DNA of 64,000 nt, taken from assembly GCF_900155985.1 (NCBI RefSeq), contig NZ_FTMA01000009.1:1-64000 (forward strand), read 5' to 3'. The position numbers and the translations under genes are program-made. Positions 33,119 through 42,933 of this stretch are shown one piece after another. The notes beneath the pieces were generated by a model. That model was not told the DNA's origin. It saw only the letters and a list, made by a program, of their open reading frames with translations, and searched no databases. Every line of letters begins with the position of its first letter. Position 1 is the stretch's first letter. This stretch comes from Maribacter ulvicola. Its GTDB lineage: Bacteria > Bacteroidota > Bacteroidia > Flavobacteriales > Flavobacteriaceae.

Positions 33119-34255
33119 TTAGTAGGACACGTATTCAACAATTTCTAATCCGTAACCTATAATTCCTACGCGTTTTCCTTGGGTGCTATTGGTCATTAGT
33201 TTCATTTTGTGAATACCTAAGTCATGTAGTATCTGTGCTCCAATTCCGAAGTCACGTTGGTCCATTTCAATTTTAGGGGCTTTGTGTATGCCTTGTTTTT
33301 GTAGTTCTTTCAGCTCTTTTAATCTAGAAAGTAGGTTCAATGATTCTGAATCTTGATTAATGAACACAATGGCTCCCTTGCCTTCTTCATTGATTTTCCT
33401 GAACATATCCTCTAATTGCTCATCTGGGTTATGGGTCAAGGTTCCTAAAATATCATTGTTGATTAAAGTAGAGTTGATTCTGGTTAGAATTTTATCCTCT
33501 GATGACCATGAACCTTTAGTCAAAGCAATATGGATATGATTATTAGTAGTTTGTTTGTAGGCTCTAAGTCTAAAAGCACCAAAACGTGTGGTAATTTCAA
33601 AATCAGTTTCCTTATCAATTAAGCTATCATGCTCCATTCTATAGGCAACAAGAGACTCTATTGATACAATTTTTAAATCGAACTTTTTAGCTACTTCTAC
33701 CAGTTGGGGTAATCGGGCCATAGTACCATCCTCGTTCATGATTTCAACGATGATACCTGCAGGTTGCAATCCTGCTAAACGAGCAAAATCAATGGCAGCC
33801 TCGGTATGTCCAGTTCTTCTTAAAACGCCACCTTCCTTGGCTACTAAAGGAAATATATGTCCTGGTCTTGCCAAGTCATGAGGTTTAGTATCGTTCTCAG
33901 TTAACGCAATTACAGTTTTAGACCTGTCACCGGCAGAAATACCAGTGGTAACTCCTTTCCCTCTTAAATCTACGGATACGGTAAATGCTGTTTCTAAAGG
34001 ATCGGTATTGGTACTGACCATCATATGTAAGCCAAGATCTTTACAGCGACCTTCGGTCAAAGGGGCGCAAATAAGACCTTTGCCATGGGTAGCCATAAAA
34101 TTGACCGTTTCTGGTGTTGCGAGTTCTGCCGCTGCCAAAAAATCCCCCTCATTTTCACGATTTTCATCATCAACCACAATAATTACTTTACCGGCGCGAA
34201 TATCTTCGATAGCCTCTTCTATGGTATTCAGTTGTATAGTACTAAGATCTGTCAT
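33119..34255 (-). CDS. ribB: RibB with degenerate GTP cyclohydrolase II-like domain
   Basis: This 378-aa riboflavin-pathway protein has an N-terminal RibB domain (about residues 1-205) with VDDENRENEGDFLAAAE (acidic loop), RPGHIFPL and RTGHTEAAIDFARLAG, enough for 3,4-dihydroxy-2-butanone 4-phosphate synthase. The C-terminal RibA-like domain (about 210-378) lacks the three zinc Cys residues of active cyclohydrolase II: the site normally reading SECLTGD...CDCG reads KGSWSSED..NSTLINND. So RibA activity is probably lost (inferred). Two bases after the LptF/G gene, last in the ftsK-lolA-lptFG-rib cluster. Confidence 0.9.
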   Translation of the reverse strand: MTDLSTIQLNTIEEAIEDIRAGKVIIVVDDENRENEGDFLAAAELATPETVNFMATHGKGLICAPLTEGRCKDLGLHMMVSTNTDPLETAFTVSVDLRGKGVTTGISAGDRSKTVIALTENDTKPHDLARPGHIFPLVAKEGGVLRRTGHTEAAIDFARLAGLQPAGIIVEIMNEDGTMARLPQLVEVAKKFDLKIVSIESLVAYRMEHDSLIDKETDFEITTRFGAFRLRAYKQTTNNHIHIALTKGSWSSEDKILTRINSTLINNDILGTLTHNPDEQLEDMFRKINEEGKGAIVFINQDSESLNLLSRLKELKELQKQGIHKAPKIEMDQRDFGIGAQILHDLGIHKMKLMTNSTQGKRVGIIGYGLEIVEYVSY

Positions 34256-34257
34256 GG

Positions 34258-35766
34258 TTATGAATCAGCTTTATCTTTTTTCTTAAATAGTTTTTTGAAG
34301 AAATCGGCTATAAAACCAAAATCCATCATTCCCTTGTCTTCCGTAGCTCTCTTTGTTAATATAACCCCTAGAGGTAGCATGATAAGCGTTGCTAGCCAAG
34401 CACCTAACATTGGGTGTATATTACCTTCTTTGGCATAGTTTCCTGCAAAAACGCCTATGAAATAATAAATGAGGAACAGTACTATGGCGATTACCATAGG
34501 CAAGCCTAATCCGCCTTTTCTAATAATGGCACCTAGCGGAGCACCCACAAAGAAAAGAATGATACAGGAAAATGCTAAAGCATATTTCTTATGTAAAGAA
34601 AGAATGTGCATATTGTATATTTTATACCGCTTCTGCATTTCTTCTTTCTTTCCACTAACGGTACCAAGAATACTTTTAGTAGCATTTTTGGCACTGTTTA
34701 AAATTTGTATTTGTTGCCAGTCTGGAAATAGGACAAGAAAATTCTTGTTTATAGAGTCTTGAAGGGCCGTATTTTGCTTAGCTAAAACTGCCTTTGACGC
34801 TATAATAGAATCTTTTTTAGTTACCATATTCGCCTTGGTAGTATCTTTATTTTTGATTACCAATGGGATAAATAAACCTGTTCTTCCTTCAATATTCTTA
34901 GAAAAAGCACGAACAATACGGTAATTGTCGCCTCGTAAAGAATCAATATCTTTTGTAAGACGAGATATGTTCTTCATTTTATCCGTACTAATATTTCTTT
35001 CTTCTTCTAATTCATCATTGTTGATTTCAGGAATTTCGATATTCATCGTATACGTATCAAAATCAGCCTGAGCAAAGGGGAACTTCATTTTTTTGTCATT
35101 GCTCTTCGTTTCCACATCTTGGTACATGTGTCCGTCCTTCAAGACTAATTGTATTACGTCGGAATCTTTACTGCTGATCAGTTCACCAGACTCAGATTTG
35201 ATAACCCTAGTGTTAATATTGTTGGCTGATTTTGTATGGATGATAACGTTTTTAAGGAAACGATCGTTTTCTCCATATTTCTCATCCACTTTAATATTCA
35301 TACCTTCAAAATCACTAAAAACACCCTCAGAAACTACAGCAGCGGGTTTAACCTTAGCAATATTTCTACGTAAATTGTAAATTTTACGTTGAGATAAGGG
35401 AATGACGTTGTTGGCAAAGAAGAAAGTGACTCCGCCTAAAATGGTAACAAATATGATCAAACTCAACATGGAACGCTGTAAAGAAATGCCTGAAGCCTTC
35501 ATTGCGGCAAATTCGTAATTCTCCGCTATGGATCCAAAGGTGAGAATGGAAGATAATAGCACTGTCAAAGGGAGTACTTTTTCAGTAAGGTCTGGCATTA
35601 GATAGAACAGAAACTTACCAATGATGACGATATCAAGACCTTTGCCCGCGAGATCATCAATAAAAAGCCAAATCGTTTGGAATATGAAGATGAACATCAA
35701 TATTACAAACGAACTGACAAAATTAAAGACGAACCTTGATAGGATATATCGGTCTAGTATTCTCAA
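34258..35766 (-). CDS. LptF/LptG-family lipopolysaccharide transport permease
   Basis: This 502-aa YjgP/YjgQ-family permease has three N-terminal helices (FVFNFVSSFVILMFIFIFQ; MPDLTEKVLPLTVLLSSIL), a periplasmic domain of about 250 residues and three C-terminal helices (YALAFSCIILFFVGAPLGAI; GLPMVIAIVLFLIYYFIGVF; LGAWLATLIMLPLGVIL). With LptB it would extract LPS from the inner membrane. The only start found is TTG at 35766, five bases after lolA. It is part of the envelope cluster with lolA. Confidence 0.9.
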   Translation of the reverse strand: MRILDRYILSRFVFNFVSSFVILMFIFIFQTIWLFIDDLAGKGLDIVIIGKFLFYLMPDLTEKVLPLTVLLSSILTFGSIAENYEFAAMKASGISLQRSMLSLIIFVTILGGVTFFFANNVIPLSQRKIYNLRRNIAKVKPAAVVSEGVFSDFEGMNIKVDEKYGENDRFLKNVIIHTKSANNINTRVIKSESGELISSKDSDVIQLVLKDGHMYQDVETKSNDKKMKFPFAQADFDTYTMNIEIPEINNDELEEERNISTDKMKNISRLTKDIDSLRGDNYRIVRAFSKNIEGRTGLFIPLVIKNKDTTKANMVTKKDSIIASKAVLAKQNTALQDSINKNFLVLFPDWQQIQILNSAKNATKSILGTVSGKKEEMQKRYKIYNMHILSLHKKYALAFSCIILFFVGAPLGAIIRKGGLGLPMVIAIVLFLIYYFIGVFAGNYAKEGNIHPMLGAWLATLIMLPLGVILTKRATEDKGMMDFGFIADFFKKLFKKKDKADS

Positions 35767-35771
35767 TAGTT

Positions 35772-36416
35772 CTAATTTCTTAGAATGAAATAATCTTCAT
35801 TCTTGTATTTGGCTTCATCAAAAGTAAATAAGGTTTTGGACAAAGTTTGATCTGTTTTAAAAGAATTAACAGTGATCGTAGTTTTTGTTCCGTTCTTACC
35901 TGTCTCAATAAGCTTATAAATATGTTTTGTACCCATATCTATACCTAATAATCTTGATTTTATTTCGGTATCAGAATCTATAGGGGTCAATTTAACGTAT
36001 TGTATTTTTCTGCCCTGTACATCTTGTAATATGTCCCAGGCATAATTGTGTCCTTCTTTGTAAAAAGTCAACATCTTTGAAGGTGTCATGGCATTTTCAT
36101 CGTCTGACTTATCTTCAATGGTTACTTCTTCATTTTCGGGAACTATGGTATATACTTTGTTACCGTCAAATATTTGTTGAGAACCTAGGTAATTGAACAT
36201 ATACTTGTTTCCTGCTAACGTAACATCTCCTCTTGTTTCTTGGTTTATTCCTGCTTCAGTATTTTTTAAATCAAATTTAAAGTCTACAAATATGTTGTCA
36301 TAACTTTGCACTTTGTTATAAACCTCATCTAATAAGCTTTTTGCTTTTTCAGAACCTTGTGCGTTGGCAAAGGCTGTAGTAAGCATAATGGTCATTACAA
36401 TAATAATCTTCTTCAT
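35772..36416 (-). CDS. lolA: LolA-like outer-membrane lipoprotein carrier
   Basis: This 214-aa periplasmic protein has signal peptide residues 1-19 (ending AFANAQG). The half-barrel fold is indicated by ETRGDVTLAGNKYMFNYLGSQ, QIFDGNKVYTIVPENEEV and TTITVNSFKTDQTL, the pattern of the LolA/DUF4292-like superfamily. It carries lipoproteins from the inner membrane to the outer membrane (family knowledge). It sits between ftsK (14 bases) and lptFG (5 bases). Confidence 0.85.
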   Translation of the reverse strand: MKKIIIVMTIMLTTAFANAQGSEKAKSLLDEVYNKVQSYDNIFVDFKFDLKNTEAGINQETRGDVTLAGNKYMFNYLGSQQIFDGNKVYTIVPENEEVTIEDKSDDENAMTPSKMLTFYKEGHNYAWDILQDVQGRKIQYVKLTPIDSDTEIKSRLLGIDMGTKHIYKLIETGKNGTKTTITVNSFKTDQTLSKTLFTFDEAKYKNEDYFILRN

Positions 36417-36430
36417 CTCTTTTTTTAATA

Positions 36431-38818
36431 TTATTCGTTATCCAATATTTGCTGAAGGGCAACCATATCTGCCACATATACTTGTCTGGCCTTACTGCCC
36501 TCAAACGGACCTACAATTCCTGCTGCTTCTAATTGGTCTATAATTCTACCGGCTCTATTATAGCCTAATTTCAATTTTCGTTGAATTAATGAGGCTGAAC
36601 CTTGTTGTGCAATTACAATAACTTCAGCAGCTTCACGGAACTTAGCGTCTCTCTCAGACACGTTATTATCAAGACTCGTGCCAGAATCTTCACCAACATA
36701 TTCAGGTAATTCGTGAGCATCTGGATAAGCTCTCTGACTACCAATGAATTCTACTATTTTGGCTACTTCTGGCGTGTCTACAAAGGCACATTGAATACGG
36801 GTGACATCATTACCTTGTGTAAATAACATATCTCCTCTACCGATTAATTGATCTGCGCCTGCGGTATCTAAAATGGTTCTTGAATCTATTTTAGAAGTTA
36901 CCCTAAATGCCAACCTTGCAGGGAAGTTGGCTTTAATGATACCTGTAATAACGTTTACAGAAGGTCTTTGCGTGGCAATGATCAAATGTATACCAATAGC
37001 TCTTGCCAATTGTGCCAGTCTGGCAACAGGCGTTTCTACTTCTTTACCGGCCGTCATGATTAAATCTGCAAACTCATCAATAACCAATACAATGTACGGT
37101 AAGAATTTATGACCGTCGTTCGGATTCAGTTTTCTGGCCTTGAACTTGGTGTTGTATTCTTTTAGGTTACGTACCATTGCCAATTTTAGCAACTCGTATC
37201 TATTATCCATTTCAATACAAAGGGAATTCAGTGTGTGAATAACTTTGGTATTGTCGGTAATAATGGCTTCGTCAGAGTCTGGAAGTTTTGCCAAGAAATG
37301 ACGTTCTATTTTATTATAAAGCGTAAGTTCCACTTTCTTAGGATCCACCAAAATGAATTTTACTTCTGCCGGATGTCTTTTGTATAGTAATGAGGTTAAT
37401 ACCGCATTTAAACCTACAGATTTACCTTGACCGGTAGCGCCAGCCATTAATAAGTGAGGCATTTTTGCTAGATCTACCACAAAGGTTTCGTTACTAATAG
37501 TTTTACCAAAAGCAATTGGTAATTCCATTTCCGCTTTCTGAAACTTACTTGAAGCAATTACCGAACGCATAGAAACTATTGAAGAATTCTTGTTAGGTAC
37601 TTCAATACCTATGGTTCCTTTGCCAGGAATAGGAGCAATGATGCGTATACCTAAGGCTGCCAATGACAAGGCAATATCATCTTCAAGGTTTTTGATCTTT
37701 GATATTCTAACGCCCGCTTCCGGTACTATTTCGTATAAGGTTACCGTTGGGCCAATGGTTGCCTTAATTTGGGCAATACCAATTTTATAGTTTTTTAGAG
37801 TTTCAACAATCTTATTTTTGTTTTCCTCTAATTCTTCTTGGTTAATAGTGATACCACCCGTTGTGCCGTGCTGATCTAAGAGGTCTATGTGTGGGAATTT
37901 GTAATTTCCTAACTCTAAGGTTGGGTCAAATTCACCAAAATCATCTACCAGTTTGTTGGCAAGAACATCAACTTCTTCTGGTTCTTCAATAACCGACTCT
38001 ACCTCCATAGCCAATGTTTCTTCAGGCTCAGGTTCAGGAACGGTAACCTCAAAATCCTTTGTTTTATCTTCTTTTTCTAAATGAGGGATTTCTGCTTTAT
38101 GAGTGTAAGTATCTAAAATAACCGGCGTTTCTTCCTCTAGGGAAGTGGTAGGCATTTCTTCTTGCTCTTTTTGTTCTTTCTTTTTGCTGGCCTTACGTTC
38201 TTGGTTGGCCTTGAATTCTGTGGATATCGCCTCTTTTCTAGATTTAAAAAAGGAAGAGATTCCCTCAGGAGTAACATCGAACAATCGTACTAGAATAAAT
38301 ATAAGTCCGAACACCAATAATAGCAATACCCCAATTTTACCGGTGTAATCTTGTAAGAAGTCGTTCATTTCAAATCCTACCAATCCTCCTAATAGTGGGC
38401 TAGAGGTGGCAAAAAAGCCTAAGGCTATAGAAATCCAAATTATAAACAACAAACCCCAAATCCATTTTTTGAACAACGCCTTTAGAGGCATTCCCAAAAA
38501 GAGATATATTCCTGTAATGCATACAAGAAACGGAATGATCAAAGAAGCAAGACCGAAGCCCTTGTACATAAAAAAGTGGCTTATGCTTGCTCCAAATTTG
38601 TTCAGTAGGTTTTTTGCTAGTTCATTACGATTCTTAAACTCGGTCAGTAGACTTTGGTCGTCTTGCCAATTAAAGTAAAACGATATAAAAGAAAAGAACA
38701 ACGCAATACTAAAAAGCATTAACAAACTACCCAAAATGATTTTATTTTGTTTGGATAATTTAAACGGTACTCGTTTTTTAGTAGGTTTTGGCTTTGATTT
38801 AGATGCCTTTTTTGCCAT
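36431..38818 (-). CDS. ftsK: FtsK/SpoIIIE-family DNA translocase
   Basis: This 795-aa protein has four to five N-terminal membrane helices (about 25-190), an acidic linker (about 195-300) and a motor domain with Walker A GATGQGKSVGLN (about 455), Walker B IVLVIDEFADL and ATQRPSVNVITG. The C-terminal gamma winged helix is present (ASLIQRKLKLGYNRAGRIIDQLE), which recognises KOPS-like sequences. It segregates chromosome dimers at the septum with XerCD. It lies in the tpx-dgkA-ftsK-lolA-lptFG-ribB cluster. Confidence 0.95.
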   Translation of the reverse strand: MAKKASKSKPKPTKKRVPFKLSKQNKIILGSLLMLFSIALFFSFISFYFNWQDDQSLLTEFKNRNELAKNLLNKFGASISHFFMYKGFGLASLIIPFLVCITGIYLFLGMPLKALFKKWIWGLLFIIWISIALGFFATSSPLLGGLVGFEMNDFLQDYTGKIGVLLLLVFGLIFILVRLFDVTPEGISSFFKSRKEAISTEFKANQERKASKKKEQKEQEEMPTTSLEEETPVILDTYTHKAEIPHLEKEDKTKDFEVTVPEPEPEETLAMEVESVIEEPEEVDVLANKLVDDFGEFDPTLELGNYKFPHIDLLDQHGTTGGITINQEELEENKNKIVETLKNYKIGIAQIKATIGPTVTLYEIVPEAGVRISKIKNLEDDIALSLAALGIRIIAPIPGKGTIGIEVPNKNSSIVSMRSVIASSKFQKAEMELPIAFGKTISNETFVVDLAKMPHLLMAGATGQGKSVGLNAVLTSLLYKRHPAEVKFILVDPKKVELTLYNKIERHFLAKLPDSDEAIITDNTKVIHTLNSLCIEMDNRYELLKLAMVRNLKEYNTKFKARKLNPNDGHKFLPYIVLVIDEFADLIMTAGKEVETPVARLAQLARAIGIHLIIATQRPSVNVITGIIKANFPARLAFRVTSKIDSRTILDTAGADQLIGRGDMLFTQGNDVTRIQCAFVDTPEVAKIVEFIGSQRAYPDAHELPEYVGEDSGTSLDNNVSERDAKFREAAEVIVIAQQGSASLIQRKLKLGYNRAGRIIDQLEAAGIVGPFEGSKARQVYVADMVALQQILDNE

Positions 38819-38881
38819 TAATGCTTAATTCTGATGCTAAATTACAAATTTACGATAAGCTAGGGAAAACTACCGACTATA

Positions 38882-39247
38882 CTATAAAACCTTTGGTAAG
38901 TAAATGATAAGACCAATAATGGTAGATGCGATAGAAACCAGCATAACGGCACCAGCAGATATATCCTTTATGAATCCGATTTTGACATCAAATTCTGGCT
39001 GAATATAATCTGCAATTTTTTCTACCGCCGTATTCATTCCTTCAATTCCTAAAACAAGTGCAATTGCAAAAATTTGTAGAATCCATTCGGTACTTGAAAT
39101 GTCAAAGTAGAAACCTGCGGCAGTCATTATTATAGTAATGAAAACCTGAATTTTTATACTTGCTTCGGTCCGTATTAAAAGGAAGGCACCTTTTAGGGCA
39201 AAGCCAACACTTTTAATACGATTTACCAAAAAGGATTCTTGCGGCAT
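38882..39247 (-). CDS. dgkA: Diacylglycerol kinase family membrane protein
   Basis: This 121-aa integral membrane kinase has the DgkA signature EGMNTAVEKIADYIQPE (about residues 69-85) containing catalytic Glu and Asn residues. It has three predicted helices (about 32-48, 52-70 and 97-118). It phosphorylates diacylglycerol or undecaprenol. It is 16 bases after tpx and 63 before ftsK. Confidence 0.9.
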   Translation of the reverse strand: MPQESFLVNRIKSVGFALKGAFLLIRTEASIKIQVFITIIMTAAGFYFDISSTEWILQIFAIALVLGIEGMNTAVEKIADYIQPEFDVKIGFIKDISAGAVMLVSIASTIIGLIIYLPKVL

Positions 39248-39263
39248 AATGAGTCGTTTGTTT

Positions 39264-39767
39264 TTAGTTCATTAACGCCTCTAACGCTGCTTTGTAGTTT
39301 GGTTCTTCTGTAGTTTCTGCAACCTGTTCCGTATACAATACATTACCTTTTTCGTCTACAACAACAACGGCTCTTGAAAGTAGCGGGGCTAAAGGACCGT
39401 CTGAAAATGCTACGTGGTAACCTTTTCCAAAATTACCATCTTTAAAATCTGAAAGCATTTCAACATTCTCTATGCCTTCAGCACCACAAAACCTAGCTTG
39501 TGCAAATGGTAAATCTTTAGAAATGCAAAGTACAATAGTGTTGTCCAATTCAGCAGCCTCTTGGTTAAACTGGCGAACAGACTGTGCACAAGTGCCTGTA
39601 TCAACACTTGGGAAAATATTTAGTACTACTCTAGAACCTTCATAGTCTGAAAGTTTTACGGTAGATAAGTCATTCTTAGTTAATTGAAATTCTGGAGCTT
39701 TTTCGCCATTTGCAGGTAAAGATCCTATTGTGTGTATTTCGTTTCCTTTTAGTGTAACCGAAGCCAT
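39264..39767 (-). CDS. tpx: Thiol peroxidase
   Basis: This 167-aa atypical 2-Cys peroxiredoxin has peroxidatic C60 in PSVDTGTCAQSVRQF and resolving C94 in ARFCGAEG, the Tpx spacing. It reduces lipid and hydrogen peroxides with thioredoxin. The start is ATG at 39767. First gene of the dgkA-ftsK run; near two other thiol-redox genes (40125 and 40513). Confidence 0.93.
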   Translation of the reverse strand: MASVTLKGNEIHTIGSLPANGEKAPEFQLTKNDLSTVKLSDYEGSRVVLNIFPSVDTGTCAQSVRQFNQEAAELDNTIVLCISKDLPFAQARFCGAEGIENVEMLSDFKDGNFGKGYHVAFSDGPLAPLLSRAVVVVDEKGNVLYTEQVAETTEEPNYKAALEALMN

Positions 39768-39841
39768 AACTTTTTCTTTTTATAATTGAGATTGTGAAAT
39801 TATAAAATATATAGCTGAAACGAGCGGGAATATGATAAAAA

Positions 39842-39869
39842 AAAAGTCCTTTCAAAACTGAAAGGACTT
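39842..39869 (-). terminator. Terminator between DUF6952 and tpx genes
   Basis: AAAGTCCTTTC and GAAAGGACTTT form an 11-bp stem with an A-tract on the left, a T-run in minus-strand transcripts. It ends the thioredoxin-DUF6952 unit. Confidence 0.8.
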
Positions 39870-39883
39870 TGTATTTTTTAAAG

Positions 39884-40144
39884 CTATGATTTGTCTATGG
39901 AGCCTAAAACCCGCTGCATAAACTGATTCATAGCATCCTTCTTTGGTGTGCCTTGTTCTATGCTGTTCGCAACTTCAATGGCACCGTACATGTTAGAGAT
40001 GAGTTCGCCGATGACATCAAGCTCCTCATCTTTTAATGAAGGTAGTTCTGTAAGCGCTTCTAAAGTTTCTATGGTCTCTAGAACAAAATCGCTATCTTTT
40101 TCTTCAATGAACTCTGTCAGTAATTTAATTATGGGTAATCTCAC
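39884..40144 (-). CDS. DUF6952-family small protein
   Basis: This 86-aa acidic helical protein (RLPIIKLLTEFIEEKDSD, then a Leu/Glu-rich segment and QFMQRVLGSIDKS) matches the small family found beside thioredoxin genes in Flavobacteriia. It starts with GTG at 40144, overlapping the thioredoxin gene by 20 bases, so it is translationally coupled. Its role is unknown; a partner of the thioredoxin is plausible. Confidence 0.75.
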   Translation of the reverse strand: MRLPIIKLLTEFIEEKDSDFVLETIETLEALTELPSLKDEELDVIGELISNMYGAIEVANSIEQGTPKKDAMNQFMQRVLGSIDKS

Positions 40145-40439
40145 TGATCAAATCTTTTAATAGGTCATACTTATTAGTCTGAACCTGGTTTTTAATTTTC
40201 CCTTTCTCGAAAGAAGCGAAGGTAGGTAAATTGCTTACGTCTGCTAGCTTTCTGGATTCAGGAAATTTCTCTGCATCTGCCAATACAAATGTAATGTTCT
40301 CATTTTGTGAAGCTTCTTTTTTGAATTTAGGCTTCATAATCCTACAGTTACCACACCATGTTGCAGAATATTGAACTACAACATTTGCATTATTATCTAT
40401 GATTTCCTGTAAATTATCTTGTTCTAATTCTAATAACAT
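40125..40439 (-). CDS. Thioredoxin-family protein
   Basis: This 104-aa cytosolic thioredoxin fold has active site WCGNC (C29, C32) in YSATWCGNCRIMKP and cis-Pro in NLPTFASFEKG. The second active-site residue pair GN differs from the usual GP, which usually shifts redox potential. It is downstream of ahpC after a hairpin and overlaps the DUF6952 gene. It likely reduces peroxiredoxins such as the neighbouring AhpC and Tpx (inferred). Confidence 0.88.
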   Translation of the reverse strand: MLLELEQDNLQEIIDNNANVVVQYSATWCGNCRIMKPKFKKEASQNENITFVLADAEKFPESRKLADVSNLPTFASFEKGKIKNQVQTNKYDLLKDLISEITHN

Positions 40440-40467
40440 AATTAAGTTATTTAAAGATTAATAAAAT

Positions 40468-40495
40468 GAACATGAAGCAATTTTACTTCATGTTC
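40468..40495 (-). terminator. Terminator-like hairpin after ahpC
   Basis: GAACATGAAG and CTTCATGTTC form a 10-bp stem with an 8-base loop, between ahpC and the thioredoxin gene on the minus strand. The U-run is weak (ATTTTATTAA), so it may attenuate rather than stop transcription. Confidence 0.55.
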
Positions 40496-40512
40496 ACTAT
40501 AGTTTGTTCTAC

Positions 40513-41157
40513 TTAGTTAGCGTGTGCAGAAAGGTAGCTGGCAACACCATCTCTATTTGCAGACATAGCTTCTTTACCTTCTTCCCAGTTTGCAGGGCAA
40601 ACTTCACCTTTTTCTTGAACGTGGGTTAGGGCATCTACTAAACGTAAATATTCGCCAACGTTTCTACCTAAAGGCATGTTATTAATGCTTTCGTGTTGTA
40701 CAACACCTTCTTCATCAATAATATAGGTTGCTCTGTAAGTAACATTGTCACCTTCAACCTGAACAGTTTCAGTTTCTTCGTCGTACACTTCGTTTTGGAT
40801 ATCCAAAATACCTAAAACGCTAGATAGGTTACGGTTGCTATCTGCTAGTATTGGATAAGTAACACCTTCAATACCACCGTTGTCCTTATCTGTGCTTAAC
40901 CATGCAAAGTGTACTTCTGGAGTGTCACAAGAAGCACCGATTACTATGGTGTTTCTTTTTTCGAACTCACCAATGGCCGCTTGAAAAGCGTGCAGTTCTG
41001 TTGGGCATACAAAAGTGAAATCTTTTGGGTACCAGAAAAGAACCACTTTTTTATTATTCTTTTGAGCTTCTTCTAATACATTAACTTTAAAAGTATCGCC
41101 CATGTCGTTCATTGCGTTTACACTAATATTTGGGAATTTTTTTCCTACAAATGCCAT
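40513..41157 (-). CDS. Typical 2-Cys peroxiredoxin (AhpC-like)
   Basis: This 214-aa peroxidase has peroxidatic C51 in KDFTFVCPTEL and resolving C187 in GEVCPANWEEG. Conserved Thr (T48) and a later Arg complete the active site. It detoxifies peroxides using a thioredoxin. It is upstream of the thioredoxin gene. Confidence 0.92.
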   Translation of the reverse strand: MAFVGKKFPNISVNAMNDMGDTFKVNVLEEAQKNNKKVVLFWYPKDFTFVCPTELHAFQAAIGEFEKRNTIVIGASCDTPEVHFAWLSTDKDNGGIEGVTYPILADSNRNLSSVLGILDIQNEVYDEETETVQVEGDNVTYRATYIIDEEGVVQHESINNMPLGRNVGEYLRLVDALTHVQEKGEVCPANWEEGKEAMSANRDGVASYLSAHAN

Positions 41158-41379
41158 AATATGTTTTCGTTTTATAATTTATTGAAACACAAAATTAAGA
41201 CTTGAAAGAAGGATTAGAGACTTTCTAAATTAGAAATTTCAATGCAAGAATAACTATTTTGAATAGCTAAAGAAACAGTGTTGTTTTGGTGAGAATAATC
41301 TAGATGTTACACTTTAAAATTGTGAAATTAGCAGTATTATATCAATATAATGGTGATATGTTGAAACTGTTATTTGGCT

Positions 41380-42858
41380 TTATTTTGAAGTTAGCCTTTT
41401 GATCTTGATATTGAATCCGGCAAATATGAACGTCATTATAGGACTTAGCCAATTAAAGATCGCATAGACAAAGTATTCTGCTACACCAACCCCTAAAACG
41501 CCACTGTGATAGGCTCCGCAAGTGTTGTAAGGAATTAATACCGATGTTACCGTACCGGTGTCTTCCAATGTTCTGCTTAAATTTTCTGGAGCTAGACCTC
41601 TATCCTTAAACGCTTTGGAAAACATTTTTCCTGGTACAACAATTGCTAAATATTGATCAGAAGCAGTACCGTTTAAGACGATACAGCTAATACCCGTACT
41701 AAAGAATAGACCAAATGTTGATTTTGCCATTTTAAGCAAAGACTTTGTTATTCTTGACAAGGCACCTATGCCGTCCATTATTCCGCCAAAAAACATAGCA
41801 CAGATAATTAACCAAATGGTACCTAACATACCTGTCATTCCTTTAGAAGAAAATAAATCGCTCAATGCTTTGTTATCTGTAGGTACGTCTGTACTAACGG
41901 TGATAGCTTTTAATATTCCTTGATAGCCAGATTGAAACGTTAATTCTGATGCGCCGGTAATACCAGCAACTACGTTAGGTTGAAAGATTAAAGCAAAAAA
42001 AGCAGCTAGTAAAGTACCTATTAATAAGGCCGCTAACGGAGGCGTTTTTTTGACTATTAATGCTATAACCGCAATTGGTACAAGAAACAACCAGCCGTTT
42101 ATGTTGAAAGAAGAATCTATAGATGCTAAGATGGCATCCACGTCAGCATTTCCATTAGTCTCTAGGCTAAAACCTATAATTAGAAATACTATTAAAGTAA
42201 CCGTTATAGTTGGCACGGTTGTCCACATCATGTATTTAATATGTGAGAACAATTCTCCTCCTGCCATGGCGGGTGCTAGATTTGTGGTATCGCTTAAAGG
42301 AGATAGTTTGTCGCCAAAATATGCGCCAGATAAAACGGCACCGGCGGTCATGCCCAAAGAAATTCCCAATGCTTCTCCAATACCTATTAAAGCAATACCT
42401 ACGGTAGCAGAGGTTGTCCAGCTGCTCCCTGTTGCCACGGAAATGATCGCGCAAATAATTACACATGCCGCTAAGAATATTGTTGGATTAAGAATTTGTA
42501 GCCCGTAGTAAATCATTGCGGGAATGATCCCGCTAACCAACCAAGTACCCGCCAAAGCGCCTACCATTAAAAGTATAAGAAGCGCGCCTGTGGTAGATTT
42601 AATATTTTCTTCTACTTCGGCGATCATTTGCTTATAGGAAATCTTGTTCATAAAGCCAACAATCACGGCAACTGCGCCACCTAATAAAAGTATGAACTGA
42701 TTAGAACCACTTAAAGCGTCATCACCAAAGACATAAACATTGTATGCCAACATAGCAATCAGGGCTATAACGGGGATTAAAGCGGCTAAAATACTTAATT
42801 CTTTATTGTCAACGATATGCTCGTTTTCCCGGTGTTCATTGGTATTTTGGTCTGACAT
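41380..42858 (-). CDS. NhaC-family Na+/H+ antiporter
   Basis: This 492-aa integral membrane protein has about 12 helices. The signature region GSSWTTSATVGIALIGIG and AYFGDKLSPLSDTTNLAPA (about 160-205) is the conserved NhaC core; DTGTVTSVLIPYNTCGAYHSGVLGV (about 430-455, abridged) is the second half. It exchanges Na+ for H+ or a dicarboxylate pair such as malate/lactate. It is monocistronic. Confidence 0.9.
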   Translation of the reverse strand: MSDQNTNEHRENEHIVDNKELSILAALIPVIALIAMLAYNVYVFGDDALSGSNQFILLLGGAVAVIVGFMNKISYKQMIAEVEENIKSTTGALLILLMVGALAGTWLVSGIIPAMIYYGLQILNPTIFLAACVIICAIISVATGSSWTTSATVGIALIGIGEALGISLGMTAGAVLSGAYFGDKLSPLSDTTNLAPAMAGGELFSHIKYMMWTTVPTITVTLIVFLIIGFSLETNGNADVDAILASIDSSFNINGWLFLVPIAVIALIVKKTPPLAALLIGTLLAAFFALIFQPNVVAGITGASELTFQSGYQGILKAITVSTDVPTDNKALSDLFSSKGMTGMLGTIWLIICAMFFGGIMDGIGALSRITKSLLKMAKSTFGLFFSTGISCIVLNGTASDQYLAIVVPGKMFSKAFKDRGLAPENLSRTLEDTGTVTSVLIPYNTCGAYHSGVLGVGVAEYFVYAIFNWLSPIMTFIFAGFNIKIKRLTSK

Positions 42859-42933
42859 TAAAAAAGAGTTTGGTTTCTACGTAATATTACGATTTCTGTT
42901 ACGGATGTGCAAACCCATTTTAAAATTGAAAGA

